From NCBI RefSeq assembly GCF_022568835.1, contig NZ_JAKZHV010000003.1:62001-126000 (forward strand): a DNA stretch of 64,000 nucleotides, given 5' to 3'. Position numbers and translations under genes: made by a program. The notes under the pieces were generated by a model that had not been told where the DNA came from, searched no databases, and saw only the letters and a list, made by a program, of their open reading frames with translations. This document shows positions 36,001 through 48,252 of the stretch, one piece after another. The stretch comes from Arsenicicoccus piscis. GTDB lineage: Bacteria; Actinomycetota; Actinomycetes; Actinomycetales; Dermatophilaceae. The stretch's first letter is position 1. Each line of letters begins with the position of its first letter.

Positions 36001-36066
36001 GTCGTCCACAACAGGGGCGCGGCGATCCACCGCCCGTCCACGCGTTCTCCACATGTCGAGGGCCAG

Positions 36067-36153
36067 TTGTCCACATTTTCTGTGGATAACTAGGTCGATC
36101 TGGGTCTTACACGGATGTAATTCATCCCCAGCTGGGGACATCCCTGTGGATAA
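36067..36153. promoter_or_regulatory. Cluster of three perfect DnaA boxes
   Basis: TTGTCCACA is at 36067-36075 on the plus strand. TTATCCACA is on the minus strand at 36081-36089 and again at 36145-36153. Near matches TCGTCCACA (36002-36010) and TTCTCCACA (36045-36053) lie just upstream. This is 20 kb from oriC and may regulate crgA or the rhomboid gene, or bind excess DnaA. Confidence 0.75.
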
Positions 36154-36277
36154 CTGACGGGGCTGGTGGGGACGGCCTCCAGGGGTGCCGAACGCAGCAG
36201 ACCCCGCGCGCCGGGGTGGGCGAGCGGGGTCTTGGGGCGGCAGATCCATGTGCCGGATGGGCGACGCGGGTCGAGGC

Positions 36278-37171
36278 TCAGGCCCCGAGCACCGGCACCG
36301 AGGAGACGGATGCGTACTTCACGACGGTGGCGGCCACGAGCAGCGCCGCAATGGCGGCCAGGCCGAGCCATTGCAGGCTTCGACCACGGGCGGCGCCGCG
36401 GTCGGCGAGCAGGACGACACCGGCACAGGCGGCACCGGTGATCAGGCCACCGAGATGGGCCTGCCAGGCGACGTTGGGCAGGATGAAGCCGAGCGCGCCG
36501 TTGAGGGCGAGAAACACCAGCAGCCCGCGGATGTCGGAGCCCGCCTTGAGGGCCAGCACGATCATCGCACCGAACAACCCGAAAACCGCGCCGGAGGCAC
36601 CGACGACGGGGGTGTACCAGCTCGACGTGGGTTGCGAGGCCGTCACCACGGGCGACGACAGCAGCAGGTAGCCGACCGAGCCGCCCAGCGCACTGATGAG
36701 GTAGACCGTGAGGTAGCGCCAGTGACCGAGGGCACGTTCGAGCGCATCACCGAACTGGTAGAGGCACAGCATGTTGAAGCCGATGTGCACCAACGAGCCG
36801 TGCGCGAAGGCGGCGGTGATGAACCGCCACGGCTGCGACTCGCCGATCACCGGGGCGAAGAGCACCTGGCGGTCCAGCCCTGGCACCAGCATCTGCCCGA
36901 GGTAGACCACCACACAGGTGGCGATGAGCGCGTAGGTGACGGTGGGGCGCTCTACGACCGCACCGCCGTAGGGCGACTGCGGCCGGCGGACGTTCTTGGC
37001 GCTCTCGCGCACGCAGTCGACGCACTGGATGCCTACTGGCGCCTGGCGCTGGCAGGTGGGGCAGGTGGGTCGTCCGCAACGGGCGCAGCGGACGTAGGAG
37101 ATGACGTCGGGGTGCCGCGGACAGGTGGGGACGACCTGGTCGTCCCCACCTGGCGCGGTGAGATCACTCAT
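36278..37171 (-). CDS. Rhomboid-family intramembrane serine protease
   Basis: A 297-residue protein. The N-terminus is a small zinc-binding module with paired cysteines (CPRHPDVISYVRCARCGRPT, CPTC, CVDC). The rhomboid domain follows with about six membrane helices, the catalytic Ser in VVGASGAVFGLFG and the His in WQAHLGGLITGAA. Rhomboids cut membrane proteins within or near the bilayer. The zinc-ribbon fusion is common in actinobacterial rhomboids. It lies 19 bp after the cyclophilin gene. Confidence 0.92.
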   Translation of the reverse strand: MSDLTAPGGDDQVVPTCPRHPDVISYVRCARCGRPTCPTCQRQAPVGIQCVDCVRESAKNVRRPQSPYGGAVVERPTVTYALIATCVVVYLGQMLVPGLDRQVLFAPVIGESQPWRFITAAFAHGSLVHIGFNMLCLYQFGDALERALGHWRYLTVYLISALGGSVGYLLLSSPVVTASQPTSSWYTPVVGASGAVFGLFGAMIVLALKAGSDIRGLLVFLALNGALGFILPNVAWQAHLGGLITGAACAGVVLLADRGAARGRSLQWLGLAAIAALLVAATVVKYASVSSVPVLGA

Positions 37172-37190
37172 GCAAACGGGTCCGGCAACG

Positions 37191-37709
37191 TCACTTGGTG
37201 ACGGTGACCGACTCGATCGTGACGGGCTCTACGGGCTTGTCGTTGGCGCCGGTGCGGACCGCGGCGATCTTGTCGACGACCTCGCGCGAGGGCTGGTCGG
37301 AGACCTCGCCGAAGATGGTGTGCTTGCCCTGCAGCCAGGTGGTCGGGCCCACCGTGATGAAGAACTGCGAACCGTTGGTGCCGCGACCCATCCGCTTGCC
37401 GGCGTTGGCCATGGCGAGCATGTAGGGCTTGGTGAAGTCCTTGTCAGGGCTGATCTCGTCGTCGAACGCGAACCCGGGGCCGCCCATGCCGACGCCCAGC
37501 GGGCAGCCGCCCTGGATCATGAAGCCCGGGATGATGCGGTGGAAGCTCAGGCCGTCGTAGAACGGGGTGGGGTTCGTGCGACCGGCATCGTCCTTGTAGT
37601 CCTTGGTGCCCTCGGCCAGGCCGACGAAGTTGTCGACGGTCTTGGGAGCGGCGTTGGGGAACAGCTCGAGGTTGATGTCTCCGTAGTTGGTGTGCAGCGT
37701 GACGTTCAT
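37191..37709 (-). CDS. ppiA: Cyclophilin-type peptidyl-prolyl isomerase
   Basis: A 172-residue cytosolic cyclophilin. From ATG 37709 it reads VTLHTNYGDINLELFPNAAP and contains YDGLSFHRIIPGFMIQGGCP, FITVGPTTWLQGKHTIFGEV and a C-terminal VTIESVTV. The catalytic Arg is in FHRII. It accelerates proline isomerisation during protein folding. The frame is open upstream to 37853, but the added residues do not resemble the family. No signal peptide. Confidence 0.93.
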   Translation of the reverse strand: MNVTLHTNYGDINLELFPNAAPKTVDNFVGLAEGTKDYKDDAGRTNPTPFYDGLSFHRIIPGFMIQGGCPLGVGMGGPGFAFDDEISPDKDFTKPYMLAMANAGKRMGRGTNGSQFFITVGPTTWLQGKHTIFGEVSDQPSREVVDKIAAVRTGANDKPVEPVTIESVTVTK

Positions 37710-37990
37710 GGGCGACAGTCTGGCACGGGGCACTGACAGACACCTGCGCGAGCGCCGTGCAGCCTGGGCGTGGGCCGGTCGCAGGCTGAGAATCATCGTG
37801 GCATTCGTCCCACCCTGGGGGAAGGCGTGCATGGGCACCGCGTTTAAGGGCAAGATGAGGGGGAAAGCAGCGCATGAGCGTCGTCTGTGCCCCCCACACC
37901 TTGGGCCGCACGGACGGACCCGCCCCAGGCTTGGCCCGCAGGTCCTGGCGACGCAAGACGGCGCCCAGATGCTCTCTACGAGGAGGACGC

Positions 37991-38884
37991 GTGATCCGCA
38001 CGAAGTACAAGATCGTCAAGAAGAGCCCAGTCGAGCTCGCCACGGAGGACGCGTCGGCCAAGGTCAGCGCATTCGCTGACGACGCCAAGACCAAGGCTGC
38101 CGGGTTCGTCGCCTCGGCCCAGGAGGCTGTCGCGTCGGCGCAGGAGCAGGCCGGCCCGCGCCTCGAGGCCGCTCGCGAGGAGGCCTCGCACCGGGTCGAG
38201 GCTGCCAAGGACGCCGCGGCGCCCAAGGTCGAGTCCGCCCGCCAGACCATCAGCGACGAGGTCCTGCCCCGCGTGCTGCAGGCCATCTCCGGAGTTGCTG
38301 CCGCCGGTGCCGCGGCCAAGGCCACCGCCTCGGCCAACGCCGAGGACCGGACCGCCGAGCTGCAGGGTCAGGCCGCGAAGTTCGCCGACCAGTTCGAGGA
38401 CGCCTCGAAGGACTACCGCAAGAAGGCCAAGAAGGTCTCCAAGAAGGCGGCCAAGAAGGCCGACGCGCGCAAGCACCAGCTGCTGGTCAAGGCCGGCGTC
38501 GAGCAGGAGAAGAAGGGCGGCAAGGGTCTGATCTTCCTCGGGCTCGTGGCCGCCGCTGCGGCTGTCGCGCTCACGGTCTACAAGCGGACGGCGCCGAAGG
38601 ACGACCCGTGGGCGACCCCGCTGGCCGACCCCTACGTCGGCACCACCGGCACCACGGGTGCGGCCTACGTCGAGACCCCCGTGGAGGCTGCCGAGGGTGG
38701 CACCACGCCGGTCGTGATGGAGCCGGTCGACAACACCTACGCCGCGTCGACGCCGACCACGTCGGACAAGGACGGCTACGACGAGGTCGGTGACGGCCAG
38801 GGCGCGCTGCTCGAGGACGAGACCGACCCCTCGCGCGACCACCGCACGATCACCCCGGACACCAAGAACGACCCCATCAACTGA
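37991..38884 (+). CDS. DUF5324 family protein
   Basis: A 297-residue protein starting at GTG 37991 with an AGGAGG site upstream. The N-terminal two thirds are an Ala/Lys/Glu-rich helical region, probably a long coiled coil (AKTKAAGFVASAQEAVASAQ). A Lys-rich segment (KKAKKVSKKAAKKADARK), one membrane helix (GLIFLGLVAAAAAVALTVYK) and an acidic Thr-rich tail follow. This is the DUF5324 layout. Function unknown; the architecture resembles an envelope-spanning or stress-related helical protein. A strong hairpin terminator follows. The 280-bp gap upstream shows no gene. Confidence 0.85.
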   Translation: MIRTKYKIVKKSPVELATEDASAKVSAFADDAKTKAAGFVASAQEAVASAQEQAGPRLEAAREEASHRVEAAKDAAAPKVESARQTISDEVLPRVLQAISGVAAAGAAAKATASANAEDRTAELQGQAAKFADQFEDASKDYRKKAKKVSKKAAKKADARKHQLLVKAGVEQEKKGGKGLIFLGLVAAAAAVALTVYKRTAPKDDPWATPLADPYVGTTGTTGAAYVETPVEAAEGGTTPVVMEPVDNTYAASTPTTSDKDGYDEVGDGQGALLEDETDPSRDHRTITPDTKNDPIN

Positions 38885-38905
38885 TGGCTCATCTCTGAGT
38901 CCACC

Positions 38906-38941
38906 GAGGGCGCCCCTGGCCGGTTGGTCAGGGGCGCCCTC
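38906..38941 (+). terminator. Hairpin terminator
   Basis: A perfect 13-bp stem, GAGGGCGCCCCTG with CAGGGGCGCCCTC, around a 10-base loop, 22 bp after the DUF5324 stop. There is no T-run, as is common in high-GC actinobacteria. Confidence 0.8.
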
Positions 38942-39016
38942 GTGTCTCGGGCGTTGGGGATGCGCCCAGGCGGGTGTGCCAGGGTGGGAGCACCGACCTC
39001 GACCGAAAGGGCACAC

Positions 39017-39475
39017 ATGCTCACCCGGCTCTACTGGATGGCCGTCGCCTACACCACGCTCGGGCTGCTCGCCGGCCTCGGCTACCGCGAGCTCACCAAG
39101 GCCCACGACTTCACCGGCAAGACCCAGCTGTCGGTGCTGCACACGCACCTCCTGGCGCTCGGCCTGCTCATGGCGCTGATCCTGCTCGCGCTCGAGCACA
39201 CGCTGCGGCTGAGCCGGGACAACCGGTTCTGGACCGCCGTGGTGGTCTACAACGTCGGGGTGCTGCTGTCGTCGATCATGATGACGATCATCGGCACCCA
39301 GCAGGTCCTGCACGCCGGGTGGCAGACCCCCGCGTCGATCGCCGGCATCGCGGGGCTCGGGCACATCACCCTCACGCTCGGCCTGGTCCTGCTGCTGATG
39401 TCGTTGAAGAAGGCGGTCAACCGAGCCGAGGCTGATCGGGCCGAGACCGGGGAGCTCACGGCGCAGGGTACGTGA
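39017..39475 (+). CDS. DUF2871 family membrane protein
   Basis: A 152-residue protein with four membrane helices: WMAVAYTTLGLLAGLGYREL, LLALGLLMALILLALE, FWTAVVVYNVGVLLSSIMM and ITLTLGLVLLLMSL. The sequence VLHTHLLALG and the overall order match DUF2871. Function unknown. GAAAGGG lies upstream of the ATG. Its 3' end overlaps that of the convergent DUF488 gene by 20 bp. Confidence 0.88.
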   Translation: MLTRLYWMAVAYTTLGLLAGLGYRELTKAHDFTGKTQLSVLHTHLLALGLLMALILLALEHTLRLSRDNRFWTAVVVYNVGVLLSSIMMTIIGTQQVLHAGWQTPASIAGIAGLGHITLTLGLVLLLMSLKKAVNRAEADRAETGELTAQGT

Positions 39476-39971
39476 CCTGGCCATCGCGCACCGACGCGCC
39501 AGGCGTCAGTGTCGCGGGCACGATCGTCTCCATGATGTGCTCTACCGGATCGCCTTGTGCGAGAAGGTGATCCGCGATGATCCGACGGTGGCACCGCCAC
39601 CAGACGGCTTCGGAGCACAGGAGGGCCGGGGCCGCGGCGGCGGCTTCGCGGACCCGGGCGAGCCCCGCCGCGAACTCGTCCGACAGCGCATAGTCCGCGT
39701 AGTTGTGGAAGCTCTGGTTGCGCCACAACGCGTTGACCTCCGCCGGCACGTCGGGCTGGCGGGGGCGCCGGCCGGTGAGGGCGACCTCGTGGACGTAGTC
39801 GATCCCCACCTCCCGCAGCGCCGGCGCCAGCTGCTCCTGGTCGAACCACGGGCACGCGCGCGACCCCGGCAGCCGCCGCACGTCGACCACCAGCCCGACC
39901 CCCGCGTCCCCCAGCATCGTGAGGAACTCCTCGAGGGGGCGGTTCGAGTGCCCCACGGTGTAGAACGTCAC
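39456..39971 (-). CDS. DUF488 family protein
   Basis: A protein of about 171 residues. From GTG 39971, with GAGGAGG about 5 bases upstream, it reads TFYTVGHSNRPLEEFLTML and contains VVDVRRLPGSRACPWFDQEQ, GIDYVHEVALTGRRP and the typical cysteine/His region ALLCSEAVWWRCHRRIIAD. This is the DUF488 pattern. The activity is unproven; the conserved Cys and His residues suggest metal binding or redox. ATG 39989 is an alternative start but lies within the ribosome-binding region. Confidence 0.9.
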   Translation of the reverse strand: MTFYTVGHSNRPLEEFLTMLGDAGVGLVVDVRRLPGSRACPWFDQEQLAPALREVGIDYVHEVALTGRRPRQPDVPAEVNALWRNQSFHNYADYALSDEFAAGLARVREAAAAAPALLCSEAVWWRCHRRIIADHLLAQGDPVEHIMETIVPATLTPGASVRDGQVTYPAP

Positions 39972-40094
39972 GCGGCCTCCTCGTGTCATGTCTCCCAGCA
40001 GGCGCTCGTGGCGATCCTCCCGGTCTCTGGCGAGACTGGCCACCGGAGCGGCCCTGGGTCAAATGCCGCGCACCGAGCTCCCGCCGGCTTGCTA

Positions 40095-40177
40095 GGCGTA
40101 CCGTTCGGACTGACTCACGGGCGTTTGAACGATCCATTGCCGGTCGATCGGGTATGAATCAGTCCGAACGGTACGCC
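40095..40177. repeat. Perfect 19-bp inverted repeat with 45-bp spacer
   Basis: GGCGTACCGTTCGGACTGA at 40095-40113 is exactly complementary to 40159-40177. It lies between the DUF488 start and tRNA-Ala, in a 309-bp region (39,972-40,280) with no gene. There is no T-run next to it, and the spacer shows no clear coding. It could be a miniature transposable element, a recombination footprint or a double operator. Confidence 0.75.
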
Positions 40178-40280
40178 GTGGGGTGCCCAGAGGGCGGGAC
40201 GGCGCGAGAGCTCTACTGGCACAGGCACCAGGGACGAGACCAGCCCCTCTCCGCACGGGGAGATGGGCTGGACGAAGCGG

Positions 40281-40356
40281 TGGTGGAGCCTAGGGGACTC
40301 GAACCCCTAACCCCCTGCTTGCAAAGCAGGTGCGCTACCAATTGCGCCAAGGCCCC
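40281..40356 (-). tRNA. tRNA-Ala (TGC)
   Basis: A standard cloverleaf on the minus strand: acceptor GGGGCCT with AGGCTCC, anticodon arm CCTGC-TTTGCAA-GCAGG (anticodon TGC), T arm AGGGG-TTCGAGT-CCCCT. Discriminator A and CCA are encoded. It is the usual partner of tRNA-Ile downstream of gyrA. Confidence 0.97.
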
Positions 40357-40390
40357 GTGCAGGTTGCCCTGCTGGGAGTGTCGTGCCCGG

Positions 40391-40516
40391 TCAGCGAGTG
40401 ACCTGGTCGGTGGCCTCTGCCCACAGGTCCTGCTCGGCCTGCTTGGCTCGGATCCGCTGGGCGGCCGCGACGAGGGCGGCAGCGAGGACTCCGGAGACAA
40501 TCGCGCGCTTGATCAT
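40391..40516 (-). CDS. DLW-39 family small protein
   Basis: A 41-residue ORF from ATG 40516, behind GGGAGA, between tRNA-Ile and tRNA-Ala. It has a hydrophobic N-terminus (AIVSGVLAAALVAAAQ) followed by AKQAEQDLWAEATDQVTR, the AEQDLWAEATD signature of actinobacterial DLW-39 proteins. Such genes sit at exactly this place near gyrA in many actinobacteria. It is probably a single-pass membrane peptide; function unknown. Confidence 0.9.
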   Translation of the reverse strand: MIKRAIVSGVLAAALVAAAQRIRAKQAEQDLWAEATDQVTR

Positions 40517-40546
40517 GGGATCTCCCTCGAGCGATGGGGGTGCGGA

Positions 40547-40623
40547 TGGTGGGCCTAGGAGGACTTGAACCTCCGACCTCTTCCTTATCAGGGAAGCGCT
40601 CTAACCGCCTGAGCTATAGGCCC
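40547..40623 (-). tRNA. tRNA-Ile (GAT)
   Basis: The minus-strand cloverleaf has acceptor GGGCCTA with TAGGCCC, D arm AGCTCAGGCGGTTAGAGC, anticodon arm CTTCC-CTGATAA-GGAAG (anticodon GAT), T arm GGAGG-TTCAAGT-CCTCC, and discriminator A with encoded CCA. Confidence 0.97.
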
Positions 40624-40731
40624 GCTGCCCTGCCGGGCGCGAGGCACAACGTTACCGTAGACCCCGGCCCGCGACCAAAATGGCCGCGGGCCGGGATCGG
40701 GTCGGCTGGGCCGACGCCCTGACAACCGCCG

Positions 40732-41238
40732 TCAGTCGTCGGTCAGCGTCGTGTGCATCCCGCCCACCAGGCTGGCGCAGACGTTGTAGAGGAATGCGGC
40801 GAGCGTGGCGAGGGCGGTGAGGAACAGGGTGTTGAGGATGGCCAGCATGACGCCCATCGAGATGACCCGGGTGAAGCCGACGTAGTCCATCAGGTTGAAC
40901 TTCTTGCCGGCGTCGCCGAGCAGGTCCGGGATGGTGTCCTGGATGGTCGAGAAGACGCCCATGCCGTTGAGGATCATCCAGAGCACTGCGACCATGACCA
41001 CCCAGGCGATGCCGAGGGCTACCGAGACGAGGAACGACAGCTTCAGCACCGACAGCGGGTCGACGCGCTGCACCCGCAGCTTGACCCGACGCACCGGCGC
41101 GGTCGAGGCGGCCGACGAGGCGGCAGCGGCCCTCGAGGACGTGGCGGACGTGCTCCTGTCGCTCGCCACCGCACCGGACGAGCCCTGGCCACGGTTGTCG
41201 GTCGTGGCCACGGGTGAGGTGCTGTCCGCGCTACTCAC
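40732..41238 (-). CDS. DUF3566 transmembrane protein
   Basis: A 168-residue protein from GTG 41238, which overlaps the gyrA stop by 8 bp; the open frame farther upstream is inside gyrA. A Ser/Ala/Thr-rich N-terminus precedes the DUF3566 domain, beginning [20 protein letters not shown]. It has two membrane helices ([20 protein letters not shown] and [20 protein letters not shown]). DUF3566 genes follow gyrA across actinobacteria; function unknown. Confidence 0.93.
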   Translation of the reverse strand: MSSADSTSPVATTDNRGQGSSGAVASDRSTSATSSRAAAASSAASTAPVRRVKLRVQRVDPLSVLKLSFLVSVALGIAWVVMVAVLWMILNGMGVFSTIQDTIPDLLGDAGKKFNLMDYVGFTRVISMGVMLAILNTLFLTALATLAAFLYNVCASLVGGMHTTLTDD

Positions 41239-44080
41239 TGTCGGTCTCCTCGGAAGGCTGGTCGGTGCTCTCGGCGGTGTCGTCGCCATCGGAGTCCACG
41301 CTAACGCCATCGGGCTCGGAGGGGTCGCTAGCAGCGCCGGAGACCTCGCGTGCCGCGTCGTCAACCGTCTGCTCAGCCGCGCCGTTCTCAGCCGCGCCTT
41401 CCTCGACCCCGCCCTCAGCCGCGCCCTCCACCGCCTCGTCCTCGATCTCGCGCTCGACGTTGCGGGCGACGGCGACGATCGTGTCGTTCTTGCCCGGGTT
41501 GGCGAACAGGACGCCCTGGGTGTTGCGCCCGCTGTAGCGGACCTCGTCGACGCGGCTGCGCACGATCCGGCCCTTCTCCATGACGATCATGACCTCGTCG
41601 TCGGGGCTCACCACGAGCGCACCGGCGAGGTCGCCACCGCGCTCGGACTGCTTGGCGACCAGGACGCCGAGGGTCGCGCGCCCCTTGACGGGGTACTCCG
41701 AGGCGAGCGTGCGCTTGGCCAGGCCGTTCTCGAACACCACGAACACGTCGGGGTCGGTCTCGTCCTGGACGACGTTCATCGCGAGGAGCCGGTCGTCGCC
41801 GCGGAACTTCATGCCTGTCACGCCACTCGTAGACCGTCCGGTCGGCCGCAGCACGTCGTCGCCGGCCGTGAACCGCACCGACTGGCCGTGCAGCGACACG
41901 AGCAGCAGGTCGTCGGCCGACGAGGCGAGCGAGGCGCCGACGAGCTCGTCACCGTCGCGCAGGTTGATCGCGATCAGACCACCGGACCGGTTGGAGTCGT
42001 ACTCGTCCAGCCGTGTCTTCTTGACCAGCCCGTTGCGGGTCGCGAGCACGAGGTAGGGCACGTGGATGTAGTCGCGGATCGCCAGCACCTGCGCGATCTG
42101 CTCCCCGGGCTGGAAGGCCATCAGGTTCGCTACGTGCTGGCCCTTGCTGTCGCGGCTGCCCTCGGGCAGCTCGTAGGCCTTCGCGCGGTAGACCCTGCCG
42201 AGGTTGGTGAAGAAGAGCAGCCAGTGGTGGGTCGTGGTCGTGAAGAAGTGCTCGACGATGTCGTCGCCGCGCAGCTGGGCGCCCTTGACGCCCTTGCCGC
42301 CGCGGTGCTGGCTGCGGTAGGCGTCGGTGCGGGTGCGCTTGGCGTAGCCCCCGCGCGTGATCGTGACGACCACGTCCTCCTCGGGGATCAGGTCCTCCAT
42401 CGACATGTCGCCGTCGAACGCCACGATGTCGGTGCGGCGGTCGTCACCGAACCGGTCCACCAGCTCGGCCAGCTCGGTCGAGATGATGTCCCGCTGCCGC
42501 TCGGGGCGGGCCAGGATGTCGTTGTAGTCATCGATCTTGGCCTGCAGCTCGTCGTGCTCGTCGATGAGCTTCTGCCGCTCCAGGGCGGCGAGCCGGCGCA
42601 GCTGCATGTCGAGGATCGCGCGGGCCTGGATCTCGTCGATCTGGAGCAGCTCGATCAGCCCGTCGCGCGCGACCTCCACGGTGGCGCTGCGGCGGATCAG
42701 GGCGATGACCTCGTCGAGCGCGTCGAGGGCCTTCAGCAGACCGCGCAGGATGTGGATGCGCTCCTCGGCCTGACGCAGGCGGAACTTCGTGCGCCGCACG
42801 ATGACGTCGATCTGGTGCTCGACCCAGTAGCGGATGAACGCGCTCACCGGCAGCGTGCGCGGCACCCCATCGACCAGGGCGAGCATGTTGGCGCCGAAGC
42901 TCTGCTGCAGCTGGGTGTGCTTGTAGAGGTTGTTGAGCACGACCTTCGCGACAGCGTCGCGCTTGAGCACGATGACCAGGCGCTGACCGGTGCGACCCGA
43001 GGTCTCGTCGCGGATGTCCGCGATCCCCTGGATCCGGCCCTCCTTGACCAGCTCGGCGATCTTCTGCGCGAGCGAGTCGGGGTTGACCTGGTAGGGCAGC
43101 TCGGTCACGACCAGGCACTGCCGGCCGAGGATCTCCTCGACCTCGACGACCGCGCGCATGACGATCGAGCCGCGCCCGGTGCGGTAGGCGTCCTCAATGC
43201 CCTTGCGGCCCATGATGAGCGCACCGGTGGGGAAGTCCGGGCCCTTGATGATGCCGAGGCACGCCTCGAGCAGCTGGTCCTTGTCGGCCTCGGGGTGCGC
43301 GAGCAACCACTGCACCGCCTCGGAGACCTCGCGCAGGTTGTGCGGCGGGATCTGAGTGGCCATGCCGACGGCGATGCCGGCGGAGCCGTTGACGAGCAGG
43401 TTCGGGAAGCGAGCCGGCAGCACCTCGGGCTCGAGGTTCTTGCCGTCGTAGTTGGGCCGGAAGTCCACGGTCTCCTCGTGGATGTCGCGGACCATCTCCA
43501 TCGCGAGCGGCGCCATCCGGCACTCGGTGTATCGCGGTGCGGCGGCGGGGTCGTCACCCGGGGAGCCGAAGTTGCCCTGGCCCTGCACCAGCGGGTAGCG
43601 AAGCGACCAGTCCTGCACCAGGCGCACCAGGGCGTCGTAGATCGCCGAGTCACCGTGCGGGTGGTACTGACCCATGACGTCACCGACGACGCGCGAGCAC
43701 TTGTTGAAGCCGCGATCGGGCCGGTAGCCCCCGTCGTACATCGCGTAGAGGATGCGCCGGTGCACCGGCTTCAGGCCGTCGCGCACGTCGGGCAGCGCGC
43801 GGCTCACGATGACGCTCATGGCGTACTCGATGTAGCTGCGCTGCATCTCGGTGTTGAGGTCGACGGCCTCGACTCGGTCGGTCTGCGCCAGCAGACCCTC
43901 GGGGTCGGTAGACCCGATGGTCAGCTCGACGTCGTTGCCGTCGGTGGCGTCACCGCCATCGGTGGCTTCGGTGCCGTCGGTGGCTTCGGTGCCGTCGGTG
44001 GCCGGCGTCTCGGGGTCGAGGCCTTCGGGGTCGACGCCCTCGGGGTTCTGGCCGTCATTGGTGGGTGGCTGCTCGCTCAC
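41231..44080 (-). CDS. gyrA: DNA gyrase subunit A
   Basis: A 949-residue breakage-reunion subunit of gyrase, which introduces negative supercoils. The catalytic Tyr is in [10 protein letters not shown]. The quinolone-determining region reads [14 protein letters not shown], with the usual Ser and Asp unaltered. The C-terminal beta-pinwheel contains the GyrA box-like [10 protein letters not shown]. Unusual are an N-terminal acidic extension of about 60 residues with [10 protein letters not shown] repeats and a long acidic tail ([17 protein letters not shown]). The start is GTG 44080. It lies 95 bp after gyrB. Confidence 0.97.
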   Translation of the reverse strand: MSEQPPTNDGQNPEGVDPEGLDPETPATDGTEATDGTEATDGGDATDGNDVELTIGSTDPEGLLAQTDRVEAVDLNTEMQRSYIEYAMSVIVSRALPDVRDGLKPVHRRILYAMYDGGYRPDRGFNKCSRVVGDVMGQYHPHGDSAIYDALVRLVQDWSLRYPLVQGQGNFGSPGDDPAAAPRYTECRMAPLAMEMVRDIHEETVDFRPNYDGKNLEPEVLPARFPNLLVNGSAGIAVGMATQIPPHNLREVSEAVQWLLAHPEADKDQLLEACLGIIKGPDFPTGALIMGRKGIEDAYRTGRGSIVMRAVVEVEEILGRQCLVVTELPYQVNPDSLAQKIAELVKEGRIQGIADIRDETSGRTGQRLVIVLKRDAVAKVVLNNLYKHTQLQQSFGANMLALVDGVPRTLPVSAFIRYWVEHQIDVIVRRTKFRLRQAEERIHILRGLLKALDALDEVIALIRRSATVEVARDGLIELLQIDEIQARAILDMQLRRLAALERQKLIDEHDELQAKIDDYNDILARPERQRDIISTELAELVDRFGDDRRTDIVAFDGDMSMEDLIPEEDVVVTITRGGYAKRTRTDAYRSQHRGGKGVKGAQLRGDDIVEHFFTTTTHHWLLFFTNLGRVYRAKAYELPEGSRDSKGQHVANLMAFQPGEQIAQVLAIRDYIHVPYLVLATRNGLVKKTRLDEYDSNRSGGLIAINLRDGDELVGASLASSADDLLLVSLHGQSVRFTAGDDVLRPTGRSTSGVTGMKFRGDDRLLAMNVVQDETDPDVFVVFENGLAKRTLASEYPVKGRATLGVLVAKQSERGGDLAGALVVSPDDEVMIVMEKGRIVRSRVDEVRYSGRNTQGVLFANPGKNDTIVAVARNVEREIEDEAVEGAAEGGVEEGAAENGAAEQTVDDAAREVSGAASDPSEPDGVSVDSDGDDTAESTDQPSEETDSE

Positions 44081-44175
44081 GAATATCCCTAACTAGTCGA
44101 GCACTTCACGCTGGTGGTGCACTGTGGAAGCGGCCGGTCTACGCAATCGTGCGCGGAGCCAACCGAACTCGCGGA

Positions 44176-46761
<2,586 letters not shown>

Positions 46762-48243
46762 ATGACCAGCAACGCCGCTCGCCGCCTGACCACCCAGCTC
46801 ACGATGACCGCGCTCGCCCTGCCCCTCGGCGTGGCGTCGCTGGCCGGGGTCGCCTCCGCCGCACCCGCGCCGGCGCAGTCCATCTCGGCACCCGCCACGT
46901 CCACGTCCGCCCGCACCTTCGCGGCCACCACCAGCACGAACCCCGTAGACCGTCACCTCACCGGCACGCTGCCGGACGGCTCGACCTGGCAGATCGACGT
47001 GCCCGCCGGCTGGAACGGCAAGCTCGTGCTGTTCAGCCACGGGTTCCGCACCGGCACCGACAACCCCTCGTTCGACGCGGGCTGGGCGCCGACCTCGGCG
47101 GCGCTGCAGGAGCGAGGCTGGGCGGTCGCGCAGTCGTCCTACGCACGGACCGGATGGGCTCTCGGCTCCGCGGTCGACGACCAGATCGGCACGCTGAGCG
47201 AGTTCAAGCGCCTGGTGGGGGAGCCGACCCGCACCGTCGCGGTGGGCCGGTCGATGGGTGGTCTGGTCTCGAGCCTGCTGGCCGAGCGACCCGACGCGGA
47301 CATCGACGGCGCCGTCTCGACCTGCGGCCTGCTCGGCGGCGGTCTGAACCTCAACAACTACCAGCTCGACGGCGCCCAGGCGATCGCCTCGCTGCTGCTG
47401 CCGGGCGAGCCGATCAAGCTCACCAAGTTCAGCTCCGTGAGCGAGGCCGCGGCGAGCGCCCAGCGTCTCGGCGACGCCGTCACGGCCGCCATGGCGACCC
47501 CCGCCGGCCGAGCCCGGGTCTCGCTGGCGGCGACCTTGATGAACATGGCGCGCTGGGCCACCGGTGACATGCCGCCGGCGCCGCGGGACGCCGAGGCCAT
47601 CCTCAAGGCGCAGGTCAGCTACCTGCCCGGGACGCTCATAATGGCCATGACCCGCCGGGTCGACATCCAGCAGGTGTCGGGCGGGGACAGCGGGTGGACC
47701 AAGGGCGTCGACTACGCCCGGTTGCTGGCGCGGTCCGGGCAGCGCGCGAACGTCGCCACGCTCTACCGTGCTGCGGGGCTGGACCTGCGCAAGGACCTGG
47801 ACACGATCACCGCGACGGCCGACGTGACCGCCGACCGGGCGGCGATCCGCTGGATGCTGCGCACGTCCGTCCCGACCGGCAAGCTGCGGGTCCCCGTGCT
47901 GACCACGCACACGCTGGCGGACCCGGCCGCGCCGGTGGAGTACCAGTCGGAGTACGCCGCGAAGGTCAAGCGCGCGGGACGGTCGTCGCTGCTCAAGCAG
48001 GCCTACGTCCAGCGCGTCGGGCACTGCACGTTCACCGTCGCCGAGAACCTCGCTGCCGTGGGCGCCATGGATGCCCGCCTGACGACCGGTCGGTGGGGCC
48101 GCGTGGCCACCACCCGGGGCCTGCAGGAAGCCGCGCTCGCGACCGGCACGACCACCGCGGCCTTCGTGGACGACCGGCCCGAGCCCTTCGTCAACGACCG
48201 GGCCGACCGGATGACCCGCTGGGGTGGCCGGCACGGGCACTGA
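46762..48243 (+). CDS. Secreted alpha/beta hydrolase
   Basis: A 493-residue protein from ATG 46762 behind GAGGAG. A signal peptide is evident (AARRLTTQLT, then MTALALPLGVASLAGVASAA with cleavage near ASAAPA). The hydrolase fold shows KLVLFSHGFRTG (oxyanion region), the nucleophile in AVGRSMGGLVSS (GxSxG variant GRSMG), an Asp in LADPAAPVEY and a likely catalytic His in VGHCTF. It is probably an esterase or lipase acting outside the cell; the substrate cannot be told. It interrupts the usual gyrB-recF neighbourhood. Confidence 0.8.
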   Translation: MTSNAARRLTTQLTMTALALPLGVASLAGVASAAPAPAQSISAPATSTSARTFAATTSTNPVDRHLTGTLPDGSTWQIDVPAGWNGKLVLFSHGFRTGTDNPSFDAGWAPTSAALQERGWAVAQSSYARTGWALGSAVDDQIGTLSEFKRLVGEPTRTVAVGRSMGGLVSSLLAERPDADIDGAVSTCGLLGGGLNLNNYQLDGAQAIASLLLPGEPIKLTKFSSVSEAAASAQRLGDAVTAAMATPAGRARVSLAATLMNMARWATGDMPPAPRDAEAILKAQVSYLPGTLIMAMTRRVDIQQVSGGDSGWTKGVDYARLLARSGQRANVATLYRAAGLDLRKDLDTITATADVTADRAAIRWMLRTSVPTGKLRVPVLTTHTLADPAAPVEYQSEYAAKVKRAGRSSLLKQAYVQRVGHCTFTVAENLAAVGAMDARLTTGRWGRVATTRGLQEAALATGTTTAAFVDDRPEPFVNDRADRMTRWGGRHGH

Positions 48244-48252
48244 TCGCCCTCG

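Larger units (their letters stand above)
35787..36277. other. Intergenic region crgA-rhomboid: repeats and DnaA boxes
   Basis: There is no gene in these 491 bp. The left half holds short repeats built around CCGAGACGGCAGTTGC, the middle holds a cluster of DnaA boxes, and the right part contains the palindromic CCCAGCTGGGG and GC-rich hairpins near 36,200 that may terminate the rhomboid gene transcript. Confidence 0.7.

Noticed and set aside
40895-44092. A 1065-residue plus-strand open frame over gyrA
   Set aside because: It is the antisense of gyrA and DUF3566 and has no recognisable protein features.
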